Shown: piece by piece, positions 26,195-34,897 of the stretch
Numbering within the stretch: position 1 is the first letter of the stretch
Layout: each line of letters opens with the position of its first letter
From: Desulfovibrio sp. X2
GTDB taxonomy: Bacteria; Desulfobacterota; Desulfovibrionia; Desulfovibrionales; Desulfovibrionaceae
DNA length: 49,472 bases
NCBI RefSeq assembly: GCF_000422205.1
Contig: NZ_ATHV01000035.1
Span: 1 to 49,472 of the forward strand
Reading direction: 5' to 3'
The notes under the pieces: model-generated
The model's input: only the letters and a program-made list of their open reading frames with translations
Told to the model about the DNA's origin: nothing
The model's database searches: none
Program-made: the position numbers and the translations under genes

Positions 26195-28003
26195 TCAGCC
26201 CTTGTCCTCGGCGTCCGGCTGCGGCGCGGCGCCGCGTGCGGGATCGTCCGAATTGTCGCCCAGGACCCCGCGCACGGCCTCGGCCAGGTCCCCGGCCTCG
26301 AAGGGCTTGGCCAGGTAGCCGTTCATGCCGAGCCCCAGGAAGCGCTCGCGGTCGCCCTTCATGGCGTGGGCGGTCACGGCCACCACGGGCACGCCGCGGT
26401 TGGCCTCGCCCGCCCCGCCCTCGCGCAGCCGCTGCAGGCACTCCAGGCCGTCCATGCCGGGCATGGAGATGTCCATGAGCACGACGTCCACCGGCTCCCC
26501 GGACAGGATCTCCAGGGCCTCTTCGCCGGAGAGCGCGCCGAGCGCCGTGTAGCCCATGCGCTGCAGGAGCCCGCGCGTGACCAGCACGTTGACGCGGTTG
26601 TCGTCCACCACCAGCACCCGCAGGGCCCGGCCCGCCAGGCTCTCGGCCGCCGCCCCGCAAGACGCGGCCTGCGCCCCGTCGCGCAGGGTGAAGGGCTCCG
26701 GCCCGAAGGGGGCGCCGTAGGCATCCTCGCGCAGGGGCAGCTCGACGTGGAACGCGCTGCCGCGCCCCACCGCGCTCTCCAGGCGGATGACCCCGCCCAT
26801 GCGCTCCACGAGGCCCTTGCAGATGGCCAGGCCGAGGCCCGTGCCCTTGGACTGGAAATCGGACTGCGGCGGCGCGGAGGGCGCGGGCCGCGCCTGTGCG
26901 CCCTGCCCCCCTGTCTGACCCTCTATCTGACCCGTTATCTGGCCCTTTATCTGGTAAAACGGCTCGAAGACCGCGGCCTGCAGCACCTCGGGGATGCCCG
27001 GCCCGGTGTCGCGCACCACGAAGTGCAGGCGCCGCTCCCCGCCCGCTTGTCCATCTGCCCGGCCATCCGTCCGGCCATCTGCCCGACCATCTGCCCGGCC
27101 GTCGGGCGGACCGCTTCCGGAAGGCAGCACGTCCGCCTCCACCTCCACGCCGCCCTCGGCCGTGAACTTGACCGCGTTGCCCACCAGGTTGTGCAGCACC
27201 TGGCGCACCCTCCCGCCGTCGCCGTGCACCAGGCCGGGCAGGTCGGACGAGGCCGAGGCGGCGAGCGTGAGCCCCTTGGCCGAGGCCTGGCCGGAGAAGA
27301 GCCCGGCCACGTCGTGCACCATCTCGGCCGGGGAATAGGGCCTGTCCTGCAGGGAGAGCCGCCCGGCCTCCATGGCCGCCACGTCCAGGGCATCGTCCAC
27401 GATGCGCATGAGCCCGCGCGCCGCGCCCAGCATGTGCCGCACGTAGGAGCGCTGCTCCGGCTCGAGCCGCGTCTCCAGGAGCAGCTGCCCGAGGCCCAGG
27501 AGGCCGGTCAGGGGGGTGCGCACCTCGTGGCTCAGGCCCGCCAGGAAGGTGCTCTGGGTGGCGTTTGCGTCCGGTCCCGGGCGCGGCGCCCCGCCCGGCC
27601 GCCACACGGCCAGCAGGATGCGCGGCGGGGCTCCGGGAAAGGCGTCGTCCAGGGCCCAGGCCAGGGCCCGCGCGGGCTCGGTCTCCTCGGCCGGGGTCTC
27701 GGGCTCGGGCATGTGCAGCGTGAGGGAAAACGAGACCTCGCGCGCCCGGCCCTCCAGCAGCGGGGCCAGGGCAGCGCGCAGCCCCTGCTCGCCCATGTCC
27801 GGCACGAGCCGCCACAGGGGCAGCTCCACGAGCATGTCGTCGATGCTTTCTTCGGAAGAGTCTGCGGGAGGCCCGGCGGGCGCAGGGCTCGAGACGCCCC
27901 CGCCCGCGCGCAGGATGGTCAGGTCGCGCGCGTCGAGCAGGAAGAACCGCGCGTAAAGGGTCTCATCGAGCGCGGGCATCCGCCCGCTCCCGGACTGTGG
28001 CAT
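26195..28003 (-). CDS. soluble hybrid histidine kinase with repeat-expanded ATPase domain
   Basis: A 602-residue protein with no transmembrane segment. Residues 1-145 form an unassigned input region; HisKA follows with LSHEVRTP (H159), an ATPase (N box HNLVGNAVKF, G1 DTGPGI, F box FEPFYQ, G2 GTGLGL) and a C-terminal receiver (D511 in LMDISMP). Two insertions of four-residue repeats interrupt the ATPase: DGRA/DGRT units at 301-319 before the G1 box, and (K/T)GQI-like units at 352-367 in the ATP lid, which is unusually long. Both come from 12-bp DNA repeats. The start at 28003 has GAGG upstream; an ATG at 27979 is the alternative. Probably co-transcribed with the ModA-like gene. Confidence 0.88.
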   Translation of the reverse strand: MPQSGSGRMPALDETLYARFFLLDARDLTILRAGGGVSSPAPAGPPADSSEESIDDMLVELPLWRLVPDMGEQGLRAALAPLLEGRAREVSFSLTLHMPEPETPAEETEPARALAWALDDAFPGAPPRILLAVWRPGGAPRPGPDANATQSTFLAGLSHEVRTPLTGLLGLGQLLLETRLEPEQRSYVRHMLGAARGLMRIVDDALDVAAMEAGRLSLQDRPYSPAEMVHDVAGLFSGQASAKGLTLAASASSDLPGLVHGDGGRVRQVLHNLVGNAVKFTAEGGVEVEADVLPSGSGPPDGRADGRADGRTDGRADGQAGGERRLHFVVRDTGPGIPEVLQAAVFEPFYQIKGQITGQIEGQTGGQGAQARPAPSAPPQSDFQSKGTGLGLAICKGLVERMGGVIRLESAVGRGSAFHVELPLREDAYGAPFGPEPFTLRDGAQAASCGAAAESLAGRALRVLVVDDNRVNVLVTRGLLQRMGYTALGALSGEEALEILSGEPVDVVLMDISMPGMDGLECLQRLREGGAGEANRGVPVVAVTAHAMKGDRERFLGLGMNGYLAKPFEAGDLAEAVRGVLGDNSDDPARGAAPQPDAEDKG

Positions 28004-28081
28004 GTCGCACCTCGGCAGATGCGGCGCGCGCGTCCCCCCGACGCGGACCGCGTGTTTCGCCCGCTGTCGATCCGGATAAAT

Positions 28082-28114
28082 AGTATTGCCCGATACCCGG
28101 TTGATTGCAATACT
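28082..28114. promoter_or_regulatory. inverted-repeat operator and overlapping divergent promoter candidates
   Basis: Perfect 8-bp arms AGTATTGC (28082-28089) and GCAATACT (28107-28114) are separated by 17 bp. Plus strand: TTGCCC (28086-28091), 17 nt, AATACT (28109-28114), toward the oxidoreductase. Minus strand: TTGCAA (28105-28110), 15-17 nt, then AATACT/TACTAT toward the kinase. One dimeric regulator could cover both promoters. Confidence 0.45.
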
Positions 28115-28165
28115 GCAGCCAGTGCGGCCAGGGCAGCCCCGGCCGCGGACCTGGAGGACTTAGCC

Positions 28166-30112
28166 ATGCCTTCCGTCGTCACCACCTGCACCAGGGACTG
28201 CCCCTGCTCCTGCGGCCTGCTCGCCGAGAGCGACGGGCAGCGCGTCACCGCCATTCGCGGCAACCCCGGCCATCCGTACACGCGCGGCCTGCACTGCAAC
28301 AAGGTGCCCCGCTTCCTGGCCCGCTCCAACCATCCGGAACGCGTGCTCCACCCGCTGCGCCGGGCGCCGGGCAGCACCGCCTTCACCCGCGTGACCTGGG
28401 AGCAGGCCCTCGACGAGCTGGCCGACCGCCTGGGCGAGGCGGCCGCGAGGGACGGCAACGCCTCCATCCTGCACTACCAGGGCTTCGGCGAGCGCACGGC
28501 GCTGAAGCTTTTGAACATGCGCTTCTGGAGCGAGTTCGGCGGGGTCACGGGGCTTACCGGAACCCTGTGCGGCGGCACGGGGCAGGCCTCCATGGAGCTG
28601 TGCGTGGGCAGCCGCGTCTCCCACGACCCGGACGACCACAGGAACGCGCAGACCCTCGTCCTGTGGGGCCGCAACCCCGCGGTCACGGCCGTGGGGCTCG
28701 TGCCCGTCATCCAGGAGATCAGGAAGAAGGGCGGCAAGGTCATCGTCATCGACCCGCTGCCCACGCAGACCGCCGAAATGGCCGGGCTGCACATCCCGGT
28801 CCGCCCGGGCGGCGACGCCTGGCTGGCCCTGGCCGCGGCCAGGGTGGTGCTGGAGCGCGGCCTGGCGGACGAGAGGTTCGCGCGCGGCAACGCCGAGGGC
28901 TTCGAGGCCTTCAGGAAGATGGTCGAGGGGCTGTCCACGGTGGAGTGCGCCGCCCTCTCCGACGTGCGGCCGGGCCACGTGCGCGCCCTGGCCGAGGCCA
29001 TGACCGAGGGCGCGCCCGCGGCCGTCCTGCTCGGCTGGGGGCTGCACCGCCACGTGCACGCCCACCAGGCCATCCAGGCCATCATGTGCCTCAGCGCCCT
29101 CACCGGGAACATGGGCGTGCCCGGCGGCGGCGTGAGCCAGGGCTTCGAGGAGTACGGCCCCTACGACTGGTCCGTGAGCGGCGAGGACGTGCATCCCCCG
29201 CTGCGCCGCCTGCTCATGCCGCGCATCGGCCACGAGATCCTCGCGGCCGACGCCCCGCGCGTGACCACGGCGCTCGTGAGCGCGGGCAACCCCGCGACCA
29301 TGGCGCCCAACTCCGCCCTCGTGGCCCGGGCCCTCGAATCGCTCGATTTCCTCTGCGTCATGGGCCACTTCCTGGACGACACGGCGCGCCGCGCCCACCT
29401 CGTCCTGCCCGCCACCACCTTCCTCGAGATCGAGGACGTGGTCGCCTCCTACGGCCACAACTGGATCGGCCCGGTCAACCGCGCCGCGCCCCCGCGCGGC
29501 GAGGCCAGGCCCAACCACGAGGTCTACTTCGACCTCGCGGACCGCCTCGGCTTCGGCGAGCGCATGCGCAGGCCGGACCGCGAGTGGCTTTCCGCCATCC
29601 TCGCGCCCACCCTGAAGAGCCTTCACGCCACGGTGGAGGACTGCCTGGCGCGGCCCCTGCGCCTGGACGCGCCCATGGTGCCCTACGCGGACGGCGTCTA
29701 CCCCACGCCGTCGGGCCGCTTCCGCTTCATGACCGCCGTCGAGACGCCCGCGCCCCTCTGCGACGCGCGCGAATACCCGCTGACGCTGCTCACCACCTCG
29801 CCGCGCGACTGGCTCTGCTCCGAGCTGCCGCCGCCCGAGCTCGAGGGGCTGCCGCCCCTGACCCTGCACCCGGACGAGGCGAAGGGCATGGGCCTTGCCG
29901 ACGGCGACGAGGCCCTGGCCGTGAGCGAGGCGGGCAGCCTCCGGGTGCGGATCGTCACGGACGAGCGCATGCGGCCGGACACCGCGCACCTGCCGCGCGG
30001 CGGCTGGAACTCCAAGGGCTTCGGCGCCAACGAGCTGACCCTGGACATGGTCTCGGCCGTGGGCAACGGCACCGCCTACTACGACACGCGCATCCGCCTG
30101 GAAAAGCCCTGA
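28166..30112 (+). CDS. molybdopterin (bis-MGD) oxidoreductase
   Basis: A 648-residue protein of the DMSO-reductase superfamily. The N-terminal [4Fe-4S] site is C8-x3-C12-x3-C16-x27-C44 (extra C14 in CPCSC). Cofactor-binding blocks include GTLCGGTGQASMELC (about 131-145), LVLWGRNPAVTAVG, IVIDPLPTQTAEMAGLHIPVRPGGDAWL, GWGLHRHVHAHQAI and the C-terminal MGD-domain PLTLLTTSPRDWLCS with GLADGDEA. The Mo/W ligand cannot be assigned safely. No Tat signal is visible, so it is probably cytoplasmic. GGAGG (28153-28157) sets the start. No partner electron-transfer subunit is adjacent. The substrate is unknown; formate dehydrogenase is not supported. Confidence 0.9.
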   Translation: MPSVVTTCTRDCPCSCGLLAESDGQRVTAIRGNPGHPYTRGLHCNKVPRFLARSNHPERVLHPLRRAPGSTAFTRVTWEQALDELADRLGEAAARDGNASILHYQGFGERTALKLLNMRFWSEFGGVTGLTGTLCGGTGQASMELCVGSRVSHDPDDHRNAQTLVLWGRNPAVTAVGLVPVIQEIRKKGGKVIVIDPLPTQTAEMAGLHIPVRPGGDAWLALAAARVVLERGLADERFARGNAEGFEAFRKMVEGLSTVECAALSDVRPGHVRALAEAMTEGAPAAVLLGWGLHRHVHAHQAIQAIMCLSALTGNMGVPGGGVSQGFEEYGPYDWSVSGEDVHPPLRRLLMPRIGHEILAADAPRVTTALVSAGNPATMAPNSALVARALESLDFLCVMGHFLDDTARRAHLVLPATTFLEIEDVVASYGHNWIGPVNRAAPPRGEARPNHEVYFDLADRLGFGERMRRPDREWLSAILAPTLKSLHATVEDCLARPLRLDAPMVPYADGVYPTPSGRFRFMTAVETPAPLCDAREYPLTLLTTSPRDWLCSELPPPELEGLPPLTLHPDEAKGMGLADGDEALAVSEAGSLRVRIVTDERMRPDTAHLPRGGWNSKGFGANELTLDMVSAVGNGTAYYDTRIRLEKP

Positions 30113-30161
30113 GGCGCAGCCCCGAAGGGGGAACGCCGGGTCCCGCGCCCGCGCCGTCTTG

Positions 30162-30824
30162 CTAGCGCAAAAGCTCCATGTACAGCGCGACGTTCGCGGT
30201 CCGGCCCATGGCCCCGAGCTTCTGCGCCGTGCCGTCGCCCACGTGGAAGGCGAGCAGGTTCACGGAAAAGTCGCTCTCGAACCCGGCCACGGTCTTGCCC
30301 GGCATGATGGGACTCGGTTTTTCCCCGAAGTAGGTGAAGGGCATGGCGAAGTCCTGGGTCACGTCCTTTACGGTCAGCTTGCCGCGGGCCACGTACGAAC
30401 TGCCGCCCCGGTGCTCTATGCTCCCGCTCGTGAACCTGATCTCCGGGTACCTGGCCGCGTCGAAGTAGTCGGCCGAACGCAGGTCCTCGTCGCGCTTGGC
30501 CACGAAGGTGTCGATGCTGGCCACGTCGATGCGCACGTCGATCAGGCTGCCCGCGAGGTTTCGCGGGTCGAAGCGCACCGTGCCGGAATAGCTTGCGAAG
30601 CGGCCGGGGATCTTCACGAAGATGTGGCGCACCGTGAAGTTCACGGAGCAGTGGGCCGGGTCGATGGACCATGCGGTGGCCGGGGCGGCCTGCTCCGCCG
30701 CCGTGTCCGCCGCCTTGCTCGCGGCAGTGCTCGCGGCAGTGCTCGCGGCCGGAACAGGGGCCGGGAGCAGCACCAGGGCCAGGAACAGGGCCGCCAGCCA
30801 CGGCCCGACGAGTCTCACGCGCAT
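30162..30824 (-). CDS. exported YceI-family protein
   Basis: A 220-residue periplasmic lipocalin-like protein. Signal peptide at about 1-26, then a repetitive linker AASTAASTAASKAADTAA, then the YceI domain: WSIDPAHCSVNFTVRHIFVK, FASYSGTVRFDP, VRIDVASIDTF, RDEDLRSADYFDAARYPEIRFTS and KLTVKDVTQDFAMPF. YceI proteins bind isoprenoid-like lipids. Start at 30824 chosen for AGGAGG at about 30831-30836 and the signal peptide; the longer frame to 30923 is rejected. The linker is encoded by a 12-bp DNA repeat (about 30716-30750). It is convergent with the oxidoreductase and divergent from the lipid-transport operon. Confidence 0.92.
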   Translation of the reverse strand: MRVRLVGPWLAALFLALVLLPAPVPAASTAASTAASKAADTAAEQAAPATAWSIDPAHCSVNFTVRHIFVKIPGRFASYSGTVRFDPRNLAGSLIDVRIDVASIDTFVAKRDEDLRSADYFDAARYPEIRFTSGSIEHRGGSSYVARGKLTVKDVTQDFAMPFTYFGEKPSPIMPGKTVAGFESDFSVNLLAFHVGDGTAQKLGAMGRTANVALYMELLR

Positions 30825-31020
30825 CGCGCACCTCCTTTGGACGCCCGCCGCCTGCAACACGCCCGAGCGCGCGGCGGACCTTCCTGCCGGTATACAGGGC
30901 ACGGGGGCCCATGTCAGCCGCAATCGGATCGGCGCCCCCCTCTTCCAGGCCGCAGCACGGGCTCCATCGGCCCCATGCCCCCGGATCCGGCCCGCGACAG
31001 GAGGCGATGTCTCTTCGCTC

Positions 31021-31050
31021 TGGACGCGAAGTCTTCAAACAGCGTATATG
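31021..31050 (+). promoter_or_regulatory. promoter candidate for lipid-transport operon
   Basis: TGGACG (31021-31026), 18 nt, TATATG (31045-31050), about 54 nt upstream of the permease start. Confidence 0.35.
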
Positions 31051-31103
31051 TTGGACTGGCCGTGGGCACGCAGACTGCCGCACGCCCCCCGGAGACCATT
31101 CGC

Positions 31104-32336
31104 ATGCACCAGACAGCCCCGTCCCTGACCCACCGCAGAAGCGGCGACGCCATAGCCGTCTCCCTGGCCGGAGACTGGCTGCTGGACGGCGGCCCCAAGG
31201 CGCGGGCAGAAACGCGGGCAGAAACGCGGGCAGAAACGCGGAAAGACGCGCGGGCCAAGGCGCGGCGGGGTGCGCGGAAAGACGGCGCGCGCCGAACCGA
31301 CGCCACCCTGCTCGCCGAGATCGCGGACGGAGGGGCCGGGGTCCTGCGTTTCGAGGACCAAGGCATCGGCGAGTGGGACAGCAGCCTGTTGGCCCTGGTG
31401 GTGCGCCTGGTGAAGGCCGCGCGCGCGGCGGGCGTGCGGGACGACCTTTCCGGCCTGCCCGACGGCCTGCGCCGCATGACCGCCCTGGCCCTGGCCGTGC
31501 CCGAGCGCGAGGGCGCGCGGCGCGGGGAGGACGAGAAACGCACGGGCGTGGTCGAGCTCGTGGGCCGCGCCGCCCTGGCCGTGCCCGCCTCCGGGCGCAC
31601 TGTCCTCGGCTTCACCGGGGAGATCTGCCTCGCCTTCCTGGCCCTTCTCGGCGGCCGGGCAGCCTTCCGCCGCCGCGACCTGCTCCTGCAGATGCAGCAG
31701 ACCGGCATCGAGGCCCTGCCCATCGTCTCGCTCATCAGCTGCCTCGTGGGGCTCATCCTGGCCTTCGTGGGCGCCATCCAGCTGCGCCTCTTCGGCGCGC
31801 AGATCTACGTGGCCAGCCTCGTGACCGTGGCCATGGTCCGGGTCATGGGCGCGGTCATGACCGGCGTGATCATGTCCGGCCGCACCGGCGCCGCCTTCGC
31901 CGCGGAGCTCGGCACCATGCAGGTCAACGAGGAGCTGGATGCCCTGACCACGCTCGGCGTCTCGCCCGTGGAGCACCTGGTGCTGCCGCGCATGCTCTCC
32001 CTCCTGGTCATGATGCCGCTGCTCGCGGTCTGGGCGGACCTCATGGGCATGGTCGGCGGCTTCGTGGTGGGCACGGTCATGCTCGGCCTGAACCCCCTGG
32101 CATACCTGCACGCCACCCAGAGCGCCTTCAGCCTCACCCACCTCTGGATCGGCCTCGTGCACGCCACGGTCTTCGGCGTCCTCGTGGCCTTCTGCGGCTG
32201 CCTGCAGGGCATGGCCTGCGGCCGCAGCGCCTCGGCCGTGGGCAAGGCCACCACCTCGGCCGTGGTCACCGGCATCGTCAGCATCGTCGTGGCCACCGCC
32301 ATCATCACCGCGGTCTGCGACTTCCTGGGGATATAG
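31104..32336 (+). CDS. mlaE: MlaE-family permease with N-terminal STAS-like domain
   Basis: A 410-residue protein. The N-terminal 150 residues look like a STAS-type domain (GDAIAVSLAGDWLLDG, VLRFEDQGIGEWDSSLLALVVRL) interrupted by a charged four-residue repeat RAET x3 at about 33-44. The C-terminal 250 residues are a MlaE permease: FRRRDLLLQMQQTGIEALPIV, GAVMTGVIMSGRTGAAFAAELGTM and five or so transmembrane helices. It forms the membrane part of a phospholipid transporter with the following ATPase and MCE protein. GGAGA (31091-31095) precedes the start. In E. coli the STAS protein MlaB is separate; here a related domain is fused to the permease. Confidence 0.93.
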   Translation: MHQTAPSLTHRRSGDAIAVSLAGDWLLDGGPKARAETRAETRAETRKDARAKARRGARKDGARRTDATLLAEIADGGAGVLRFEDQGIGEWDSSLLALVVRLVKAARAAGVRDDLSGLPDGLRRMTALALAVPEREGARRGEDEKRTGVVELVGRAALAVPASGRTVLGFTGEICLAFLALLGGRAAFRRRDLLLQMQQTGIEALPIVSLISCLVGLILAFVGAIQLRLFGAQIYVASLVTVAMVRVMGAVMTGVIMSGRTGAAFAAELGTMQVNEELDALTTLGVSPVEHLVLPRMLSLLVMMPLLAVWADLMGMVGGFVVGTVMLGLNPLAYLHATQSAFSLTHLWIGLVHATVFGVLVAFCGCLQGMACGRSASAVGKATTSAVVTGIVSIVVATAIITAVCDFLGI

Positions 32337-32348
32337 GGAGGACCGGAC

Positions 32349-33158
32349 ATGCAGGACACCGCCCTCCGCGCCCCGGGGACCCGAAGCACGCCCCACATCT
32401 CGGTCACCGGCCTGACCATCTCCTTCGGCTCCTTCGTGCTCATGCGCGACGTGGACTTCACCGTCGAGCGCGGCGACGTCTTCCTGATCATGGGCGGCAG
32501 CGGCTGCGGCAAGAGCACCCTGCTCAAGGCCCTCACCGGCCTGATCACGCCCGCCGCGGGCTCCATCTGCTACGCCGGGCAGGACTTCACCCGCGCGGCC
32601 CCGGACGAGCGGGCCGCCATCATGCGCCGCGTGGGCATCCTCTACCAGGGCGGCGCGCTGTGGAGCTCCATGACCCTGGCCGAGAACGTGGCCATGCCGC
32701 TCGAGCAGTACACCACGCTCTCCCCGGCCGAGATCCGCGAGCTGGCCGAGCTGAAGCTCGCCCTGGTCGGGCTCGCGGGCTTCGAGGACTTCTCGCCCTC
32801 GGAGATCAGCGGCGGCATGCGCAAGCGCGCGGGCCTGGCCCGCGCCCTGGCCCTGGACCCGGAGATCGTCTTCTTCGACGAGCCCTCGGCCGGGCTCGAC
32901 CCCATCAGCGCCAAGATGCTCGACGACCTGATCCAGGAGATCAGGGAGAGCCTGGGGACCACCATCGTGGTCGTGACCCACGAGCTGGCCAGCATCTTCG
33001 CCATCGGGACCAACGGAATCTTCCTGGACATCGACTCGCGCACGGCCGTCGCGCACGGCTCGCCGTCCGAGATGCTCGGCGCGGGCGATCCCAAGGTGGT
33101 CCGCTTCCTCACCCGGGACGGCTCGGACACGTGCGGCGGCAGCAAGGAGCAGCCATGA
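32349..33158 (+). CDS. mlaF: MlaF-type ABC ATPase
   Basis: A 269-residue ABC ATPase for Mla-type lipid transport. Walker A GGSGCGKST (49-57), signature ISGGMRKRAGLARAL, Walker B IVFFDEPSAGLDP and switch VVVTHELASIFAIG are intact. GGGAGGA (32336-32342) overlaps the mlaE stop codon. The mlaD ATG overlaps its stop (33155-33158). It should energise lipid movement between inner and outer membranes with the MlaE-like permease. Confidence 0.96.
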   Translation: MQDTALRAPGTRSTPHISVTGLTISFGSFVLMRDVDFTVERGDVFLIMGGSGCGKSTLLKALTGLITPAAGSICYAGQDFTRAAPDERAAIMRRVGILYQGGALWSSMTLAENVAMPLEQYTTLSPAEIRELAELKLALVGLAGFEDFSPSEISGGMRKRAGLARALALDPEIVFFDEPSAGLDPISAKMLDDLIQEIRESLGTTIVVVTHELASIFAIGTNGIFLDIDSRTAVAHGSPSEMLGAGDPKVVRFLTRDGSDTCGGSKEQP

Positions 33159-34174
33159 GCAGGCAGGCAAACGCCACGATCGTCGGCGCGTTCGTGATCA
33201 TCACCATCGGGCTCGTCATCTGCGCCCTGGTCATCTTCGGCTCGGGCCGCTTCTTCAAGCACACGAAGAAGTTCGTCCTCTACTTCGACAACTCCGTGGC
33301 GGGCCTCAACACCGGCGCGCCCGTGGTCTTCAAGGGCGTGCGCATCGGCTCCGTGACCTCCGTGCGCATCGTGGCCAACCCGAAGACCCTCGAGCTCAGC
33401 ATCCCGGTCACCGTGGAGATCGACCCGAGCACCATCCAGACCACCAGCGGCAAGTCCATGGAGGAGATGCCGCGCGACGACAGGATCGTGGACATCCTGA
33501 TCGAGAAAGGGCTGCGCGCCCGCCTGACCATGCAGAGCTTCGTCACCGGCCAGCTCATGATCGAGCTCGCCTTCATGCCCGACACGCCCGCGCGCTTCCG
33601 CGGCGACGGCTCCGTGCCCGAGCTGCCCACCGTGCCCTCGCCCATGGACCAGCTGGCCCAGTCCCTGGAGACCGTGCCCATCAAGGAGATCGGCAAGGAC
33701 GTGGCCGACGCCGCCAAGGGCGTCAGCAGCCTCGTCAACTCGCCCGACCTGCGCGAGTCCATCGTCAACCTGAACAAGACCCTGGTGGAGATGCACCGCC
33801 TGGCCGCCATGCTGAACGCCAAGGGTGCCCCCCTGGCGGACAGGATCGACCGCACCGTGGGCCACGTGGACCAGCTCGCCGTGAACCTGGACCAGGACTT
33901 CCGCGACGGGCGCACGGCCAGGCTCCTCGATTCCCTGAACCAGCTCGCCGCGCGCGCGGACACCGTGCTCGCCAACGTGAACGAGCTGACCGTGGCCACC
34001 AAGAGCTCGGTGGACAAGTTCGGCGGCGCGGTCGCGGAGAACTCCGAGGTCATGACCGACCTGCGCAAGGCCCTGCGCGAGCTGGCCGCGGCCTCGCGCT
34101 CCCTGCGCGTCTGGGCCGACTACCTGGAGCGCCACCCCGAGGCCCTGCTGAACGGCAAAGGAGACGGACAATGA
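33155..34174 (+). CDS. mlaD: MCE-domain lipid-binding protein MlaD
   Basis: A 339-residue inner-membrane-anchored periplasmic protein. One N-terminal helix (about 9-29) is followed by an MCE domain (FVLYFDNSVAGLNTGAPVVFKGVRIGSV). Before the long helical part there is an extended segment MLIEL-like (GQLMIELAFMPDTPARF) and then heptad-rich helices to the end (about 190-320). MCE proteins form hexameric rings through which lipids pass. Its start overlaps the mlaF stop by four bases and its stop overlaps the next start by four bases, a tightly coupled operon. Confidence 0.95.
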   Translation: MSRQANATIVGAFVIITIGLVICALVIFGSGRFFKHTKKFVLYFDNSVAGLNTGAPVVFKGVRIGSVTSVRIVANPKTLELSIPVTVEIDPSTIQTTSGKSMEEMPRDDRIVDILIEKGLRARLTMQSFVTGQLMIELAFMPDTPARFRGDGSVPELPTVPSPMDQLAQSLETVPIKEIGKDVADAAKGVSSLVNSPDLRESIVNLNKTLVEMHRLAAMLNAKGAPLADRIDRTVGHVDQLAVNLDQDFRDGRTARLLDSLNQLAARADTVLANVNELTVATKSSVDKFGGAVAENSEVMTDLRKALRELAAASRSLRVWADYLERHPEALLNGKGDGQ

Positions 34175-34872
34175 GCCATGAAACCACCCGCGTCCCGCGC
34201 GCCCTCCGAACCGGGGCCGCCTGCCTCCTGGTCCTCTGCGCCCTGGCCCTGGCGGGCTGCGGCGCCTCCGCGCACTCGCGCTTCTACATGCCCGTGGCCA
34301 CGACCAACCCGGACTACCGCCCCGCGCCCCAGGACACGGGCAAGCCCATGCTCGCCCCCCTGCGCGCCTCCATCGCCCCGCTGCGCCTGGCCGAGTACCT
34401 GAACCGGCCGCAGATCGTCACCCGCGGCAGCGGCGTGCAGGTGCACATGGCCGAGTTCGAGCGCTGGGCCGAGCCGCTCGAGGACAGCGCCACCCGCGTG
34501 GTCACAGAGAACGTCGCCCGCCTCCTCGCGGGCTCGGACGTGAACATCGTGCCCTGGAGCGCGGGCGCGGACGCAGACCTCGTGGTCAAGGGCGAGATCC
34601 AGCGCCTGGACGGCGAACCCGGCGGCGAGGCCGTGCTCGAGGCCCGCTTCGTCATCCGCGACCACCGCGCCCAGGCCGCCGCGACCGGAGCTGCCGGGGC
34701 TGCCAGATCGGGCGGATCGGGCGCCGAGGCCAAGCCCCTCACCCGCTCCGTCTCCTACCGCGAACACACCGACACCGGCGGCTACGAAGCCCTCGTCATG
34801 GCCGAAAGCCGCCTCCTCGACCGCCTGAGCAAAGACATCGCCGCCGCCCTGCGCGAGCAGGCGGGACGCTAG
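34171..34872 (+). CDS. PqiC/ABC-transport auxiliary lipoprotein
   Basis: A 233-residue outer-membrane lipoprotein candidate: signal peptide with lipobox LAGC (lipid-bearing C30), then a PqiC-like domain (RFYMPVA near the mature N-terminus, ASIAPLRLAEYLNRPQIVTR, FERWAEPLEDSATRVVTENVARLL, ADLVVKGEIQRLDGEPGG). An Ala/Gly-rich insertion (about 169-188) interrupts the last strands. It closes the mla operon and replaces MlaC/MlaA in position, as in pqiABC- or Pst-like MCE operons. The double-hairpin element starts 26 nt after its stop. Confidence 0.9.
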   Translation: MSHETTRVPRALRTGAACLLVLCALALAGCGASAHSRFYMPVATTNPDYRPAPQDTGKPMLAPLRASIAPLRLAEYLNRPQIVTRGSGVQVHMAEFERWAEPLEDSATRVVTENVARLLAGSDVNIVPWSAGADADLVVKGEIQRLDGEPGGEAVLEARFVIRDHRAQAAATGAAGAARSGGSGAEAKPLTRSVSYREHTDTGGYEALVMAESRLLDRLSKDIAAALREQAGR

Positions 34873-34897
34873 GCCCGGAAGTCGGGAAGACAACGAC

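Noticed and set aside
30825-30923. Longer N-terminus for the YceI protein
   Set aside because: AGGAGG and a signal peptide fit the start at 30824; the extension crosses the region between divergent promoters.
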